Positions 1 through 12,157 of a stretch of DNA of 64,000 nt are shown here, piece by piece; the first letter of the stretch is position 1, and the number at the start of each line of letters is the position of its first letter. The notes beneath the pieces are model-generated. The model made no database searches and was not told the DNA's origin. It worked only from the letters and a program-made list of their open reading frames with translations. The stretch comes from Amoebophrya sp. A120 (Eukaryota; Sar; Dinophyceae; Syndiniales; Amoebophryaceae), in NCBI GenBank assembly GCA_905178155.1, contig CAJINV010000009.1, positions 2,333,373 to 2,397,372 on the forward strand, written 5' to 3'. The translations under genes were made by a program, and so were the position numbers.

Positions 1-2264
1 TTTTTTCGGTGCCGCGCGGTGCTTCCACGCCACGAGTTGAGAGGAGTATGTCCTTCAGCTCTCTGATGCTCAAGGACGCGAGCTTCTTTTCGGACTGTGG
101 CTCATGCTGCCGTCCGGGGGACGTCGAATCCCTGGGTGTGCGAAGCGGAGACGGTGTCCGCGTGCCGGCATTATCTCCGGTGGCGCCGCGCGCTCTACTA
201 GAGGAGGAGTCGCCTGTCATTACTGCGCCCGCGCGGCGCTCGCGTTCCACCGTCTGGTGCGTCACCGGAGGCATGCGGCTACGCGAGGTGCTTCTGCTGG
301 TCCCAGCAGATGACGACGAAGCGCTAGTTGAAGATGCACTAAACCCGCCTGGCGCGACGAACCCACTGTGGCCTGTCCGTCGCGAACGGCTGAGCGGATG
401 CGTATGCGCGCACGGTATCCCTACTTTTCCTCGTTTCTCGGCCTCTTCTCTTCCTAATAACATAAGCATTGTTATAGCGTTTGTGTATTCCACAAAACTG
501 CTCGATGTCGCTCACAACTACCTGTGATCCACGTCATGCAGACATAACGTAGCAACTTATCATCCAAACTACGCTGACACGAGATCATGCGTGCCTGATT
601 ACACAAAGCAGATAAATAGATACCCGTCGCGCCGGTTGCAGCTCCCGCTCCATTCGCTTGGAGCACACGCTGCAGATGTGCTTTTATGAATTGGTGTTGC
701 TTTCGCACACCCCGCCTCTTCACAGGAACGCTGCTCGCGCCTAGCCGATTTCCCGTGCGCTGGTCCTCTCGTGCTGCTGCACGAGGTGGGGTTCTTGTCA
801 TCTCTGTATCATCATCTTGCTGTGTATGCAGAAACCCGGGTGCTGCACCGTTCTCGTCACGATTCCAAGATGTTCGCCCCGGAAATGACCCGACCTTCGA
901 GAACATGCCCTCCTCGCAATGTCGAACCGGGCTAAGTTTCCGTTTCTTCAACCCCTCCCTGCCTTTGCTGCAGCTTCTCCCTGCTTCGTGATCCTTCCGC
1001 CCGTAGTTCTCGATCTCGTCCGCGTCCTCGTCAATGCCGAATGAGTCGTCAAGATCGTTCCTGGGTGTAAACATGACAGCATCCTCATCATGTACGTTGT
1101 CTCTGGCAGCTTGGTGATTTTGATTACCTTTGCGTGCGGGGCTTCGAGACTCCGACCACGCGCCTCCCTCATAATTGTCATTAGAGAAAAAGCTGTCGTC
1201 TTGCTGTGCGATAGCGCTGAACAGGTCCGCGTCGGTCATTCCTTCCGAAGTGCCACCGGTGTACATCGCCCCGCGCCAGGTGGAAGAAGACGATGAGGAC
1301 TTAGTATCTCCTGCGAATGGCAGAAACCGGCTTTCCGCGTCCTTCTGCCGCGTTGCTGTTGTTCAAAACATATTTATACACAGTACACCACTTTGCTAAT
1401 ACTAAACTCCTTAAGTACCCTGCAACACTAGCATTCGTACTGCAGCTGCAAGTGGTTGATTCGTAGCTCCATCATGAATACGGCCAGGCAACTGAAAACG
1501 TCGAAACAATGATGTGTACAATGTATACCAACGCCCGTGAAATTCGACTGTCCGTTTCCGTCTTTCAGCGGCGACAACCGTTCCGAGGACGCGGACGGTG
1601 TCTGCGCCGTTGAGCGTGCATCCTCCATTTCAATGTCCTCCGAGTCCGCTCCTTTCTCCTCCGAATTTTTCGGAAACGAAGTGAAGCAGGTACGAAAGCT
1701 GCACAAACTTCCACTTGCGTTGCTAAACAAACTCGCTGTGGAGCGACGGACGTTCCGCTTTTTCAACGGCGGCAACGTTTGCATTTGCTGCGCTCCTGCT
1801 CCTGCACAACTTTCATCCCTGCCGTTCATCTTTGCTGTCCCATCCTCGCCCGGACCTTGTTGGCTTCTTTGCGGCAAAGCCGATGACACGGATGTCGCTT
1901 CACGGCCTTGGGGATGTTGGACCAACGCCGGTGCTGCAGTTTTGGCTTTGGGCGAAACCAAAGCATTCCCCGTCGAAGAGCCGACATCTTTATTGCGCGC
2001 AGCATCGCCCTGCTCCAGGGGCGGCGGGAAGAGCGGCCCCGGTGCAGTGAAGGGATTAGATCCCACACTTCGAAACGCGTTGAAAATGTGCTGCGGTTGC
2101 TGCTGTTCGGAATCGACCTCAGCTCCTACACTTTGCTCTGGGGACGTCGTAGTTGTGTCCATGTGCGCGTCCTCCTCAACATCACCAAACGGATTCGACC
2201 CGACGCCAGATGCCGTAAAAGGATTCCATCCGGATCCTCCACGTCCTGCCACGTAGCTGCTCAT
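1..2264 (-). CDS. Low-complexity NPF-motif protein, 3' end outside the window
   Basis: Unrecognised protein; 664 residues are visible. Predicted exons on the minus strand are 2264-1529, 1355-522 and 423 to beyond base 1, joined by GT-AG introns with matching phases (phase 1 at both). The ATG at 2264 is the first in frame; the open frame extends further upstream only through non-ATG codons. The N-terminus holds three NPF tripeptides (residues 14, 24 and 70), the motif bound by EH domains of endocytic adaptors. The rest is polar, with two short basic stretches (LKKRNVRRS and LKKRKLSP) that could be nuclear localisation signals. The last visible part reads SLSIRELKDILLSTRGVEAP, which resembles the core of SAP-like helix pairs. 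Third-exon frame is open to the window edge. Function unknown; a nuclear or endocytic scaffold is only a guess. Confidence 0.65.
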
Positions 2265-4336
2265 GTTGATTTGCGACAGCGTAGGCAAACTGCCCTTTCT
2301 CTCCAGCACTGGAGGGCGCAGTAGAATGCTCAGCTTGCCCGGTGGTTTCACGAGAACCAAAAGTAGAGAAGGTTCTTGGAGTCAACATAGCACAGCACCA
2401 CGTGCCGTCGCGATGCAGGTTCCCAGTGATCCCTCAACCTCCGCGTGGTGGCTGTGTTTATTTCCTACCCGCCGTCTTCTTGACCTCCTCCTGATGGTGT
2501 CCAGTTCAATGTGCTATGTTCGGACATTGCCTCCACGACCTGCAATCGACTTTATTTTTACGGACTTATTATGCTGGTTACTTCAAATAGTATCTTCTCG
2601 TCTCTTAGCACTGTAGCTTTATTCCCTTTCTCGCCAACCCACCTCTCTGCATTGTAGCCACATCGAGCAGCCACACCCCACCACGAATCTTCATGCTACA
2701 GTACCGACCCATAACAACGACGTCGGCATCTAGCTCCCGTTTGAAATTTGAAAGTAGAAGTCATCTGGTGCAGTACCACGACGCACATCAGCGTCACCTT
2801 CACCGGGAGCCCCCTCAGATATTAACCGGTTTACTTTGAAAGTACTTTAGTGACCGACCGAGCAAAAGAACCTCCAGTCGCGGACGAGTAGCTCACACGT
2901 CCGCTGCACTGTATGTGCTTCCCAGCAGGTGCTTCCTGGTTGGGATTCTTCTGTCGTGCCAAATATAGCCGCCGGGGCGGGGGTAGTGAGGTCGTGGGCG
3001 TTTTTTTGCCGGCCGCAGCCTTGGCCGCGGCTTTGCATTTTATGGGCACGCCATACCGCCGTGAGTAACGTTATGCCGCACGGTATGGCGGCCACTTGGG
3101 AAACGTCGCAAATTTTGGCACATTTCCAAAATTCCTTTCCGAAAGCCAGCCCCGATGCTATGGGGCCGATCCGGGTGCCACGGGGGGCGCCCAAAAAGCG
3201 AAGAAAAACCGGGCCCATAGCATGCGGATTGGCTTTGCGCGTCTGGGGCGCTTTTTATTTTTCGCGTTTTTATTTTTCACGCCGGCGCTTTTTGCAAAGC
3301 TTCCCAGGCTCTAAAACCGGCGAAAAGGCGGCCGCTTTCGCGGCCGCCCAAAATGCTCCGAAATCGCGGCCGTGCCATGCTGTTTCGCTGTTCTGATTTT
3401 GGGCGCGTTTTTTGCGCGCCCCTTTTTGGGCGCCCCAAATCGCCAGAAACCAAGGCGGCGGGCGCCTCAGAAGGGCGCCCCTTTTGCCGGCTCCCCTGCG
3501 TCGTTTTATCAAGTGCGAATCGATAGTTTGCGACCGGGCTTGTTTGCCAGCAACGCTCTGCCCGCTTGATAATTAAAAAATTTTTATGTCAAAAAACGCT
3601 TTCGACCGCTTGAAAACTGACGGTCGTTTTTCACGGGACATGGCAAAAAAACTCCCCGGTTAGAACCGTTCGGTGACCTCACTACATACAATCTGCTGCT
3701 TCTGTTTCAACTTTGCATCCGAAGCTGACGCCCCTTCCCTATAGACGTTCGCTGCTCGACGACATCGACATCCACACAACAAGCACAATTGATTCATGTA
3801 GTGTCAAGAATCAAAATTAATGAAAGCTGAGACTGCAGATAAAGCAGGCAAAACTGTGTACACACAGGGACAGGATCCAAATGTAAAGTTGAAGTCATCC
3901 AAAGCTAACGACTGTAGTTCTGTGCATCGTCCTTCGCCAAAAATGACCATCAACATGATCGAGTTCCAAAAGTGATACCACTGAAAACACCCGAGAGACA
4001 GGACCAAGAGATCGATACCAATCTACTACTTCCGGGGGAGCAGGCAATGATCTACTAATTCGCATTCGGCACGACTGTAGTGCCCCAAACAGATTGATAA
4101 ATCCAATTTTATCGTGGTCCTATGGTGGTGCTAACAATAAGTCAGATAGATATCATGCGATAAACTATAATTGTGTATAAGAATTTCGTGATACGCGTAA
4201 CCGCCGGAGAAACAGGTGTATATCGATCAAGCGCCCCCGGCTCTGTAAGGGGCGTACAACTCCCACCACGCTGGCACATTTCAGTAATCACCGATGTCGA
4301 AACTCAGGGTGTGGCCGGAACTCGTCGTAACAGTAT
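2265..4336. other. Intergenic stretch with GC-rich hairpins
   Basis: No gene is supported here. From about 2990 to 3500 the sequence is GC-rich and full of short inverted words built from GGCGCCC, GCGCGCC and GGCCGC, including a near-palindrome around 3048-3088 (cacgccataccgcc against ggtatggcgg). The style resembles the GC hairpins at 34.5-35.3 kb. From 3560 to 4336 the DNA is AT-richer and featureless; it should contain the 3' untranslated region of the Kelch-BTB gene, read leftwards. Confidence 0.5.
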
Positions 4337-7300
4337 CTAGCTCGTGTCGGCCTTCCCCTTCGTTCCTTCGTCCGGAGCGCGGATGTACTCGTCGTCGGCC
4401 TTGTGCTCGGCGGTTGTGTTGTTTGCCTGACCCGCGTTCGTCCCTTCTGTTGCTGATCGTGCTGGGGGAGCGTACGACGATGCTGTAGGCTGATTTGTTG
4501 CAGTTGAAGATGCTGCGCCCGCCGCATTCAACTGGATCTGCTCGTGCTTTTCTCCGTTGCGATTTCCAGCCGGACTCCTGGCGCCGGCACGATCTGGCGC
4601 TGTCGCGCTCCCTTCAATTGAGCTGGCGGTTGCAGCCGCTGCGGAACTCGCTGCCAAGCTTGAAGTATCCACTGCGGTGCTGCTAGACGTCGACGAATTT
4701 ATCGCACCGAGGGCCGCGCCAACAGCAGACGTCGCGTCATGATCCGCGTGTCTTGCCACAGGGCTCCTGCTGCTGCTGCCGCTGGTACTATTCAACAATG
4801 TCGGGTCACGGTTCGGCAGTGTTAGGACGGTGCCACTCCGACGCGCAAGTGAGGAACTACTCGGGCCCGCATCCGTGCTACCGTCTGCGCCAAAAAGACC
4901 CGCCTTCGGACTTCGTGACGAAGATGAAGATGCGCCGCCAAACTTTTCTCCCCAGGGTGCTGCGGGGTCAAAGCCAAGGTCTCGCTTTGCCTTCGCCATA
5001 TTTGCCATAAATTCGCCAGCATTGTTCGGTGGGGGAATGCTTTCAAGAGCAGCCATCTCACCCGCTTTGGAAGATATCGGGGCAAGAAAATCGTCCATTC
5101 TTGTCGTTGGCATGCCCATTCGCCCAGACATGCCGGAAGGCGACGAGGGGGTGTACGCGGGGTCGCCGAAGGACCCGGCTGGGAACCCGCCGCTGCCCCT
5201 TTCCCCACCGCCCGCCCCTGCTAGCGGCATCAGGAGGGGCGACGATGCGCTGCTGGTGTCCTGTTGCCGCAGCAACCACTGGCAGTAGCGGCGCAGGACG
5301 GGCGCGCAGTACCGCTGCGATTCCTCGTACACCAGATGTACCGTCGCCGACGTGACCACCGTGCAGAGGCGCTCCTCGCAACGCGACTTTATGTGGTCGA
5401 TGCAGAACTCGTCGGCGGCGCGCAGCAGCCGCAGCAGGTACAGCACGTTCTCCTGACTGGTGTCCGGCTCCTCCTCGTTGTCCTTCGGGGTCAAAAACTC
5501 GCCCCCGGTGTAGATAAAGTTCAGAATGCTGCGGAACACGTCGTAGCTGATGTCGTCCGGCAACCGGATCTCGTTCTCCGTGGCCTCGCGCCAACTGTGT
5601 GAGAACATGCTGCGGAAGTGCTCGCTGAAGACGCTGAGCAGCACGCGGTGCGCGTACAGCTTCTGGTTGCGCTCGTGCGGAAACACGAAACACACGTCCG
5701 AAAACTGCGGGTTGTCAAAGTAGAGGCCCAGCTGCGAGCGCACGACCGAGGAGACCAGCGGGGAAACGTCGAGGCTGACTTCCGGCGCGGCGTCGGTGTC
5801 GAGCAGAAAAACGTGGCTATGGAAGTGTCAGAATCGAAATTGGCAAAATCGAAAAATTTGTGATGCACAAAATCGATGCCAGTTGGAGCCTCAGTTTCCA
5901 AGTGGCGCATGACATAAACAGACTGTGCTACTGCGGGCGGGACATTGTGTATCAGGTGAATTGATCAACCCGAAGACGCCGCCCCCCCGGGCCCTATGGA
6001 CATGACAAATTTCGGGAGCACCCAAATCCAGTCTATCGTACTGTTATTTGGGCAAAGAAGGCTGCTCCTGTCATGCTACTCTGGCAGCACATTGCGCACC
6101 CCTAAACAGGCTTACGATCGGCCTCATATGCCTGCTCCCCAATACAGGCCTTCAGTGCTCTACATTTTACGCATCACAAATTTTTCGATTTTGTCGATTT
6201 CGAACCTGACGCTTCCATAGTGGCCCTTCTCAAAGTAGTGCGTGCCGCACGCACCGCCGAACACGAATAACCGCCGGCCTACGGCCACGCACGCGTGGCC
6301 GGCCCGCCTCTCGGGAACGCAGGATTGCCCGGGCGTCAGCCGCAAAGTTTGCTTTTTTTTTTTGCATTTTGTTGATTAGATAGAAAACATGATGATCACC
6401 AGTCGTTTTCGTCAGGTTCTTGGAAATAATTCAGAAGGCTGAAAGAATCCTGCTGGATTTTAGAACTGTGTACAAAATCAGAACAACCGCATGAAAATCA
6501 TAATGATCCCTTATACGTACTACCTGCACTTTTCTCTTTGTGTAACAGAGCTTGGAATCCGTGGGGAAGGCCTCCATCCACGTGTTTGTTTTCGGGTCGA
6601 AAACGTGGGCGTCGTTGAAGCAGCGGGTCGTGTGTCCGCTGCCGCCGAACAGGTACAAGAGGCCGTGCACGTTGCTCAAGCTCATCCCCGCGCGCGCGAG
6701 CGGCGGCTGCCCGTTGACACGCAGGTAGGACCAGACGCGCGTGTGCACGTCTAGGCAGTGCAGGTCGTTGAGTCGCTTGCTGCCGTCCCAGCCGCCAAAG
6801 ATGAACAGCAGGTTGTTGGTGTTACCGGCGACGCAGGAGGAGTGGTTGGCCCGCGGCGGCGGCAGCTCCCCCGTGGTGGGAAAGCTGTGCCATGAACGCG
6901 ACTTCAGATCCAGCGCGTGCAAGTCGTTCAGGTACGCCCTGCCGTCCCCGCCGCGGAAGACCAACACCACCTCTTCCCCGACGACGTCGGCCGTGTGCAT
7001 GTTGCACGGCCCCGGCGGGTCCCCGCGGAACTCGGGCTGGACCCACTTGAAGGAGCGCAAATCCAGAATGTTCACGTCCCCCGCAGCTAGGGGGCCATTG
7101 CCGAGCCAGCCGCCGAGAAACAGGATCTGCGAACCCCCGGTTTTCTCGCTGGGCGGCAGCAGCGTCGCCGTGTGCCCGTTGCGGCCCGACGGCGCGAGGC
7201 CGAACGGCTCCAGCTTCCGCCACTCCGTGTCCTCGATGTGGTAGCTGTACAGCTTGTTGTGGTTCCTGGACCCGTCGTAGCCGCCGAAACAGTAAATTTC

Positions 7301-7483
7301 CGATTCGTTCACCAACGTGCAGGTGTGGTTCTTCGTCGCGGGAATGTCCTGCTCGAGGAACATGATGCTCTGCCACGTCAAATGCTGGCGATCGAACCGC
7401 TTGGCGAGCACCGGACCGCCGTCCTGGCTGTTCGCCGCCTGATCCTCCTCCATCTGCTGCGGGTTTATCAGAGACGAAAACAT
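4337..7483 (-). CDS. Kelch-repeat BTB domain protein
   Basis: Predicted 855-residue protein. Exons 7483-6524, 6351-6225 and 5817-4337 sum to 2568 bases, a whole number of codons. About six Kelch blades fill residues 45-370, recognised by glycine pairs after hydrophobic strands (CFGGYDGS, FLGGWLGN, FIFGGWDGSKRLNDL, YLFGGSG, FVFGGACG) with downstream W/Y positions. A BTB domain follows (about 385-500), with FSDVCFVF, LYAHRVLLS and FRSILNFIYTG. Kelch first and BTB second is the LZTR1-like order. Such proteins usually hold substrates for Cullin-3 ubiquitin ligases. The C-terminal third is Ser/Ala-rich and disordered. The first intron is GT-AG but its 3' end is a run of A before AG. The second is introner A1, which cuts the last Kelch blade; removing it with one GTGGC copy joins KGH to VFLLD. 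Start at ATG 7483; the frame is open upstream only from TTG. Confidence 0.88.
5818..6219. mobile_element. Introner element A1 (402 bp) in the Kelch-BTB gene
   Basis: Flanked by perfect 5-bp direct repeats GTGGC (5813-5817 and 6220-6224). Ends are inverted repeats of about 50 bp starting TATGGAAGYGTCAG and running through AAAATCGAAAAATTTGTGATGC, with about eight mismatches. Internal TGTCATGC and GCATGACA words are present. Host coding frame resumes exactly when the element and one repeat copy are removed. Possible splice borders within the repeat give no GT-AG pair. Confidence 0.9.
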
Positions 7484-8750
7484 AGTTGTAGGATTGATGC
7501 AATTGCACTCCTCCGTAGTCGTCAAAACAAAATGTACTTGTTGAACTCTTACTTCTACTAGGTGCCGACGTCTACAAAGCGCTCAGAGAGCGCCCAGCTC
7601 AGCCTCACTAGTTCTTGTTTCATCTACCAAGGTCACGCCGTCAACAGCAGGTCACCAACAAACTGAATCATCTCGATGTTTGTAGATGAAGCAAGGTTTA
7701 CAAGTAAGCCTAAAGAAGTGTAAAGGTACAATCAGGTAAACTCTTCCTAATCCGCGAGACGAAAAGGATGTGGCTGGACGACCTTGATGACACACGACGA
7801 GAAAAACATTGCACTTTGATGGTCACTCACGTGTGGTCCGCAATTTGATCGTACTCACGTATCACGACGCGTCGAGTTTTTGTGAAACACACCCTCTTGC
7901 TCTTACCTTTTGGACCGGGATCTGAGATATATATTAATATGATACACCACAAGAATCATCGTGGTACTTACACGCTGCATACACGACGCCGAAATTAGCA
8001 GCCGAAGCCACACCGTCAACATCCTCGCGTCCGTCAGAAACGTTCTGTTGAAGCCTCAGCCTCGAGCGCAGGGCGGCAATACTTTATCTATCATGACGAA
8101 TCACAATCTTTCTCAAGTTTCACAAAACGATCAAATTTTCAAGCTCTTTGCCGCCTGGGCCTGTCTCCCTAGTATGCCGGTTGCTGCTAGCGCTAGCGTT
8201 CGATTGATAACAACGGCAACCAAAATAGTATGTAAATAGAGAGTAGCGCGAGTTTTATCGCTGGTCAGAACGGCATTCGCATTCTTTCTTTCGTACAGGG
8301 TCCCACTTAATCATTCTCATTCTTGTTTCATCTCCTTCCCGTAGCAGAAAATTGTCTCCGGGCTCACCATCACCGATCCCGAATTGACTGTGCATGCCAC
8401 TTCTCGCTCCTCCCACTGATTTCGTCATTTCATTCGTTCGTAGTTTTACAAGAACACCCGTCCAGCCCAGCGGCAATCGGCCACCTCCTGTACGTGGCTT
8501 CTACTCCGTACTGCTTGTTACACTCTGCCTCGTCACATGAAGCCGGGCCACTAGCAGTCACCACTTGTACCGCCATCCTGCACCGTTCAGCTCGAGAGTC
8601 GGGTTTTACCAGGCAAGATTGATCCGCCGCCTCCTGCTTGTATGGTGTCTGTGCGCTGCAATTTCGGAATCACAAAGGTCCCAACGACCATGATCCCCCA
8701 CGTCTCCGCGTCCGCGCGCCGAGCCCCGCTGCGAACATTTATTCGCCCCG
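7484..8750. other. Intergenic stretch, nothing recognised
   Basis: Separates two minus-strand genes. It should contain the 5' region of the Kelch-BTB gene and the 3' untranslated region of the small membrane protein. Short open frames occur on both strands but none has a convincing start, domain or splice partner. Confidence 0.4.
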
Positions 8751-9349
8751 TCAGAAGACCACTTCAATCACGGGCAAGCTGGTAACTGCCATCACTGCAA
8801 TGCCGCCCATGAAGAGAAACGAAGCGGATTGAAACTGCTTGGAGGAAAATGCCGCTACCAAACCGTTGATCATTCCCGGCTCCGCACGTCGGGAGTCCTC
8901 GCTGTTGAAACTGGCAATGAAATATCAAATGCAAAAATGAAAATGTCTGGGTCTGGAAGAGTGCATCTTTGTCATGCTTGTCTCGCATGACTCTCAAATC
9001 TGTCATGCACGTTACCCAAGAGCCCCACTTTTCTGTCATGCAGAAACGCAGTCTATCATGCAGAGTAGGCAACACCTAGAAGCTCAGAAACTTGCCATGC
9101 TGAGCCAGCGCTTGTGGCCTCCTCATGATACGCCACCCAGCATCACAAGTTTCCAGACCCAGACATTTTTGCATTTGATATGAAACACAAGAAGCCAATG
9201 AATATCAACGCCATCCCGAGCAGAATCAAATAGGCCATCCGCCCCGACCGAAGAAAGTCCAAAATTTCCGTTCGCAACTTGGCCAAATACGCCAAAATGG
9301 CGAATATGGCATTGCGCGCGGCCGCGCCGAGACCACCGCCCCGAGCCAT
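8751..9349 (-). CDS. Small membrane protein, two hydrophobic spans
   Basis: Predicted 111-residue protein from exons 9349-9186 and 8922-8751 (336 bases). It begins at ATG 9349 with a Gly/Arg/Ala-rich stretch, then an amphipathic segment (AILAYLAKLRTEILDFL), a first strong span (AYLILLGMALIFIGFLCFIA) near residues 40-58, a short polar loop, and a second span near the C-terminus (FLFMGGIAVMAVTSLPVIEV). The coding sequence is interrupted by introner B1; removing the element and one TGAAA copy joins LCFI to ASFNSED in frame and uncovers the second span and a TGA stop. Without that removal the first exon reads into element sequence and stops. Family not recognised. A small organelle or endomembrane subunit is possible. 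Confidence 0.75.
8923..9180. mobile_element. Introner element B1 (258 bp)
   Basis: Perfect 5-bp duplications TGAAA at 8918-8922 and 9181-9185. Left end TATCAAATGCAAAAATG followed by GTCTGGGTCTGGAA; right end is its inverse (CCAGACCCAGACATTTTTGC, then ATTTGATA). Repeated TGTCATGC words lie inside. Located in the coding region of the small membrane protein. Confidence 0.92.
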
Positions 9350-12157
9350 ATTTCGTTACTGAAGAGAAATGCTAATGCTTCAAAGCCAACTACAAGAAGC
9401 TACCTCTCTACTCGAAATCGTGGTGGCTTTTGCGTTCTATGGAAATACGGTGATGAACCAAGACAATCAGAATGTTTATGTTGCTCGGCGACGCCGACGG
9501 AACGATACAGCCTCAATTTGAATTTGTTAGTATATCACGGATGGCTTGAGTGCAAATACAAGTTGTTTTCGCTTCCACTTGTCGGGACTCTCACTCTCTC
9601 GCAAAATTTCACTATTTCAATGAATTGGGACCACAGCACTCGACATGGATATGCGCCCCCGCCCCTCTTTCTTGTCGTTGCTCATGTCATCGAGCTTAAT
9701 CGCGGCAATCACGACAGAGAACAATAAGTATCCTCCTGACATACACGAAACTTAGTAACACAAGAAGGTATTTCTTTTTCCATAGCACGAATTTAAGAAT
9801 TCTCAAGAAGAGAATTAATTTTGCCAAGCAAAGCTACATCAAAGTTCAAAAGCTCTCTGTCTACTACGGAGTTGGCTGCCCAATGTCAGCCCTTCTCCGG
9901 TTCGTTGCGTCTTTTTCCCAGATTGGCATTCGGTATTGCTATTCTCATTGTCATTGTGTCGATTCTGAAAGTAAGTCAATGAAACAGAAACAAAGTGAGT
10001 CAAGGTTCTCTACTGCAGGTTAAGAAGGTTTTTCAAGGTTTGTTGCGAGAAACGATTCAAAGCTCTTTGATTTCATAGCAGGTGGCTACTGATGCTTTTG
10101 CCCAATCTTCCGTGTGCGTGGTTTTTGCCGGGCCTAAGTAACATTTACTTTTGCATTGTTGAATTCGGAGGTTGAGAGTTCCGTTGTTTTCTCTAATACT
10201 TTTACTTTCTCGGGCAAAATGCCTGACAAGATCATGGTCTTGCTTTCGTTTTTATAAATATGTTTTTTGTAATTGGGTGCTCAGAGGTCATCCATGGTGC
10301 ATTTGAAACCAGCATTAATTCTGTTGAGGTAAATGTTTAGCGGTTCATTTGATACTCCCCGGCGCGGTAGGGACATCCAGGTAGTTCTGTTTGGTAAAGA
10401 ATCGGTCCTGGAGCGACTTACCGCCCGAAAAGTCGAAGGAGTTAGGATACTTGCCCGAGGGTACCACGCTGCCAGCCGCGGGTTGCGCGCGCACCGTCTC
10501 CAGCGTGTCCGTGAAGTCGATCTCTTCTTTTTGCCTTCGCCGCCCCATCAACTGTCGTCTGTTCAGTGGTTTAGGTTTGCTTTGATGTACGAGACGATAT
10601 CATGGTGTTGTAATGGAGAAAATCAGTGAAAGAGGAACCTGAGAAGTAAGGGGCACGAAACCTACTTCAATCTTTGCCATTAGGCTTAGCATAGGGATAG
10701 CGATATGCATACATTGATCTTGATGAAGAAGAAAAATGCACTTTCACCGTGCTACCTTTGGTAGGCTTTTGACTTAACCCAGGATGGCCTCTGGTCAAGC
10801 GGGTACCACATTTCCACATTATCCTGCAGACTTTCGTCCCAGAACATGTCTGTTTCATTCCGGACGTTTACCTGATTTCGGTTCCGATATTCTTCATCTT
10901 CAAACTAAGTAATTCGACGTAAAAGCATCCAGAATCACACTTCCGTCTCTAGGCGGGACGACCAGTGGGTTCGGGTGTGTACAAACAAAAATGAGATCGC
11001 AGTAGGCAGACCACACTTCCAAAAGATCAGTACTTCTTACCCTAGGTTCGAATAATTCTGCATTGTGTTCGAAGCAGCCAGCCAGATCTCGATGACTGCG
11101 AAAGCAGAGCGGTATTCTTCGTTTGGTGAACTCCACCTCTTTCTTTTCGTGCACTCGCAGTTCACCCGTGAGGCCAAGCGGTACCGGATGTCGGAGGTTG
11201 TTTGCCGAGACCGAATGAGACAGATCGTTTTTCTGTCGCAGAAACTCACTACCCGAAACGGATGCCCCCGTCGGCTGGTGGCTGCGGGTCCTTGGACCGA
11301 ACATTTTTTTGCCGAAGTCTGATTGGTCAATTCAATTCCTGGGTGCACAAGGAATTACCAATTACCTCTATCAACTAACTGTGCAGGGATATCGACAAAA
11401 ATTTGCCTTTTCCTTTCAAAAAGTAAAAGACAAAGGTGCTCCGCATGATCAATGGAATTCCTTCCGATTCGCTGACGAATGCCCGAAAAACTCTCGGTGC
11501 ACAGACACGGCTCTGCATGTTGCACGAAATCGCCGTCCCTCACCGATCTGGCCTCCTGCTTTTACGGAGGATGCATACGTCGAGGTCGACCACCTCGTTT
11601 CTCCTCACGATCGAAAATATTATTTCGAAAGTTCCTTACAGTGTGCAACCTGGAAGCAAGTTGAGCCGGCCCGCTCCCGCATCCAATGAATTATACGAAA
11701 ACCGGAAGTCATGCGCGTCGCATCGGTATTTCCTTGATATCATCTTAAACGAAAAGGAAAGCAAATTTGCTTCGCACTTTTGTTGAGCCTTACGCCCCTG
11801 ACTCTGTTCATTTTCGTTCCGTGATCAGGGTCACTTTCTGGGCTTGTATATCATCATATCGGAATAATAAGGTTGCACTAAAGGGAAATACCAAGAAATC
11901 CACTCAGTGCCACTGCTGGCGCTGGCTGTATTGTACATCTACATATATCAATTTGAAATCCGTAGCTTAGGCAACACAAAGGGTTGGTACAAATTGAGAT
12001 ATGTTGCACTTGCTAGATTGCAGTTACGTTCAGCTTTTAGTTTACTTAGTTTACTTCGTATTCTGTTCGTAGAAGTTGAAGTGTTATAGCAACTTTTCTT
12101 TTCACAATATCGCACTTTGTTCGAATAAAATCTTCCATTTTCCGTTTCTCGCCTCTT
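9350..12157. other. 2.8-kb stretch, mostly unexplained
   Basis: Contains the weak gene candidate at 10345-10710 and a minus-strand ATG-initiated open frame at 11304-10900 (134 codons, no recognised domain, with overlapping open frames on the plus strand of similar length, so strand is uncertain). The remainder is AT-rich and has no supported feature. Confidence 0.35.
10345..10710 (-). CDS. Possible tiny two-exon gene, unknown function
   Basis: A minus-strand frame at 10551-10345 codes for a hydrophilic peptide with coding-like composition (KEEIDFTDTLETV, later FSGGKSLQDRFFTKQNYLD) ending in TAA. Its own first ATG is at 10548. An upstream mini-exon 10710-10666 beginning at an ATG can be joined in phase through a GTAGG donor and a CAG acceptor, giving about 83 residues. 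The short hydrophobic start (MHIAIPMLSLMAKIE) would then precede the polar body. No family is recognised, and the mini-exon is tentative. Confidence 0.35.

Noticed and set aside
1537-2256. Plus-strand 239-codon open frame
   Set aside because: Antisense shadow of the NPF-motif gene; composition follows the opposite strand and no domain is present.
10900-11304. 134-codon minus-strand open frame with an ATG start
   Set aside because: Overlapping frames on both strands are equally open and no motif or splice partner decides between them; mentioned only within the stretch description.
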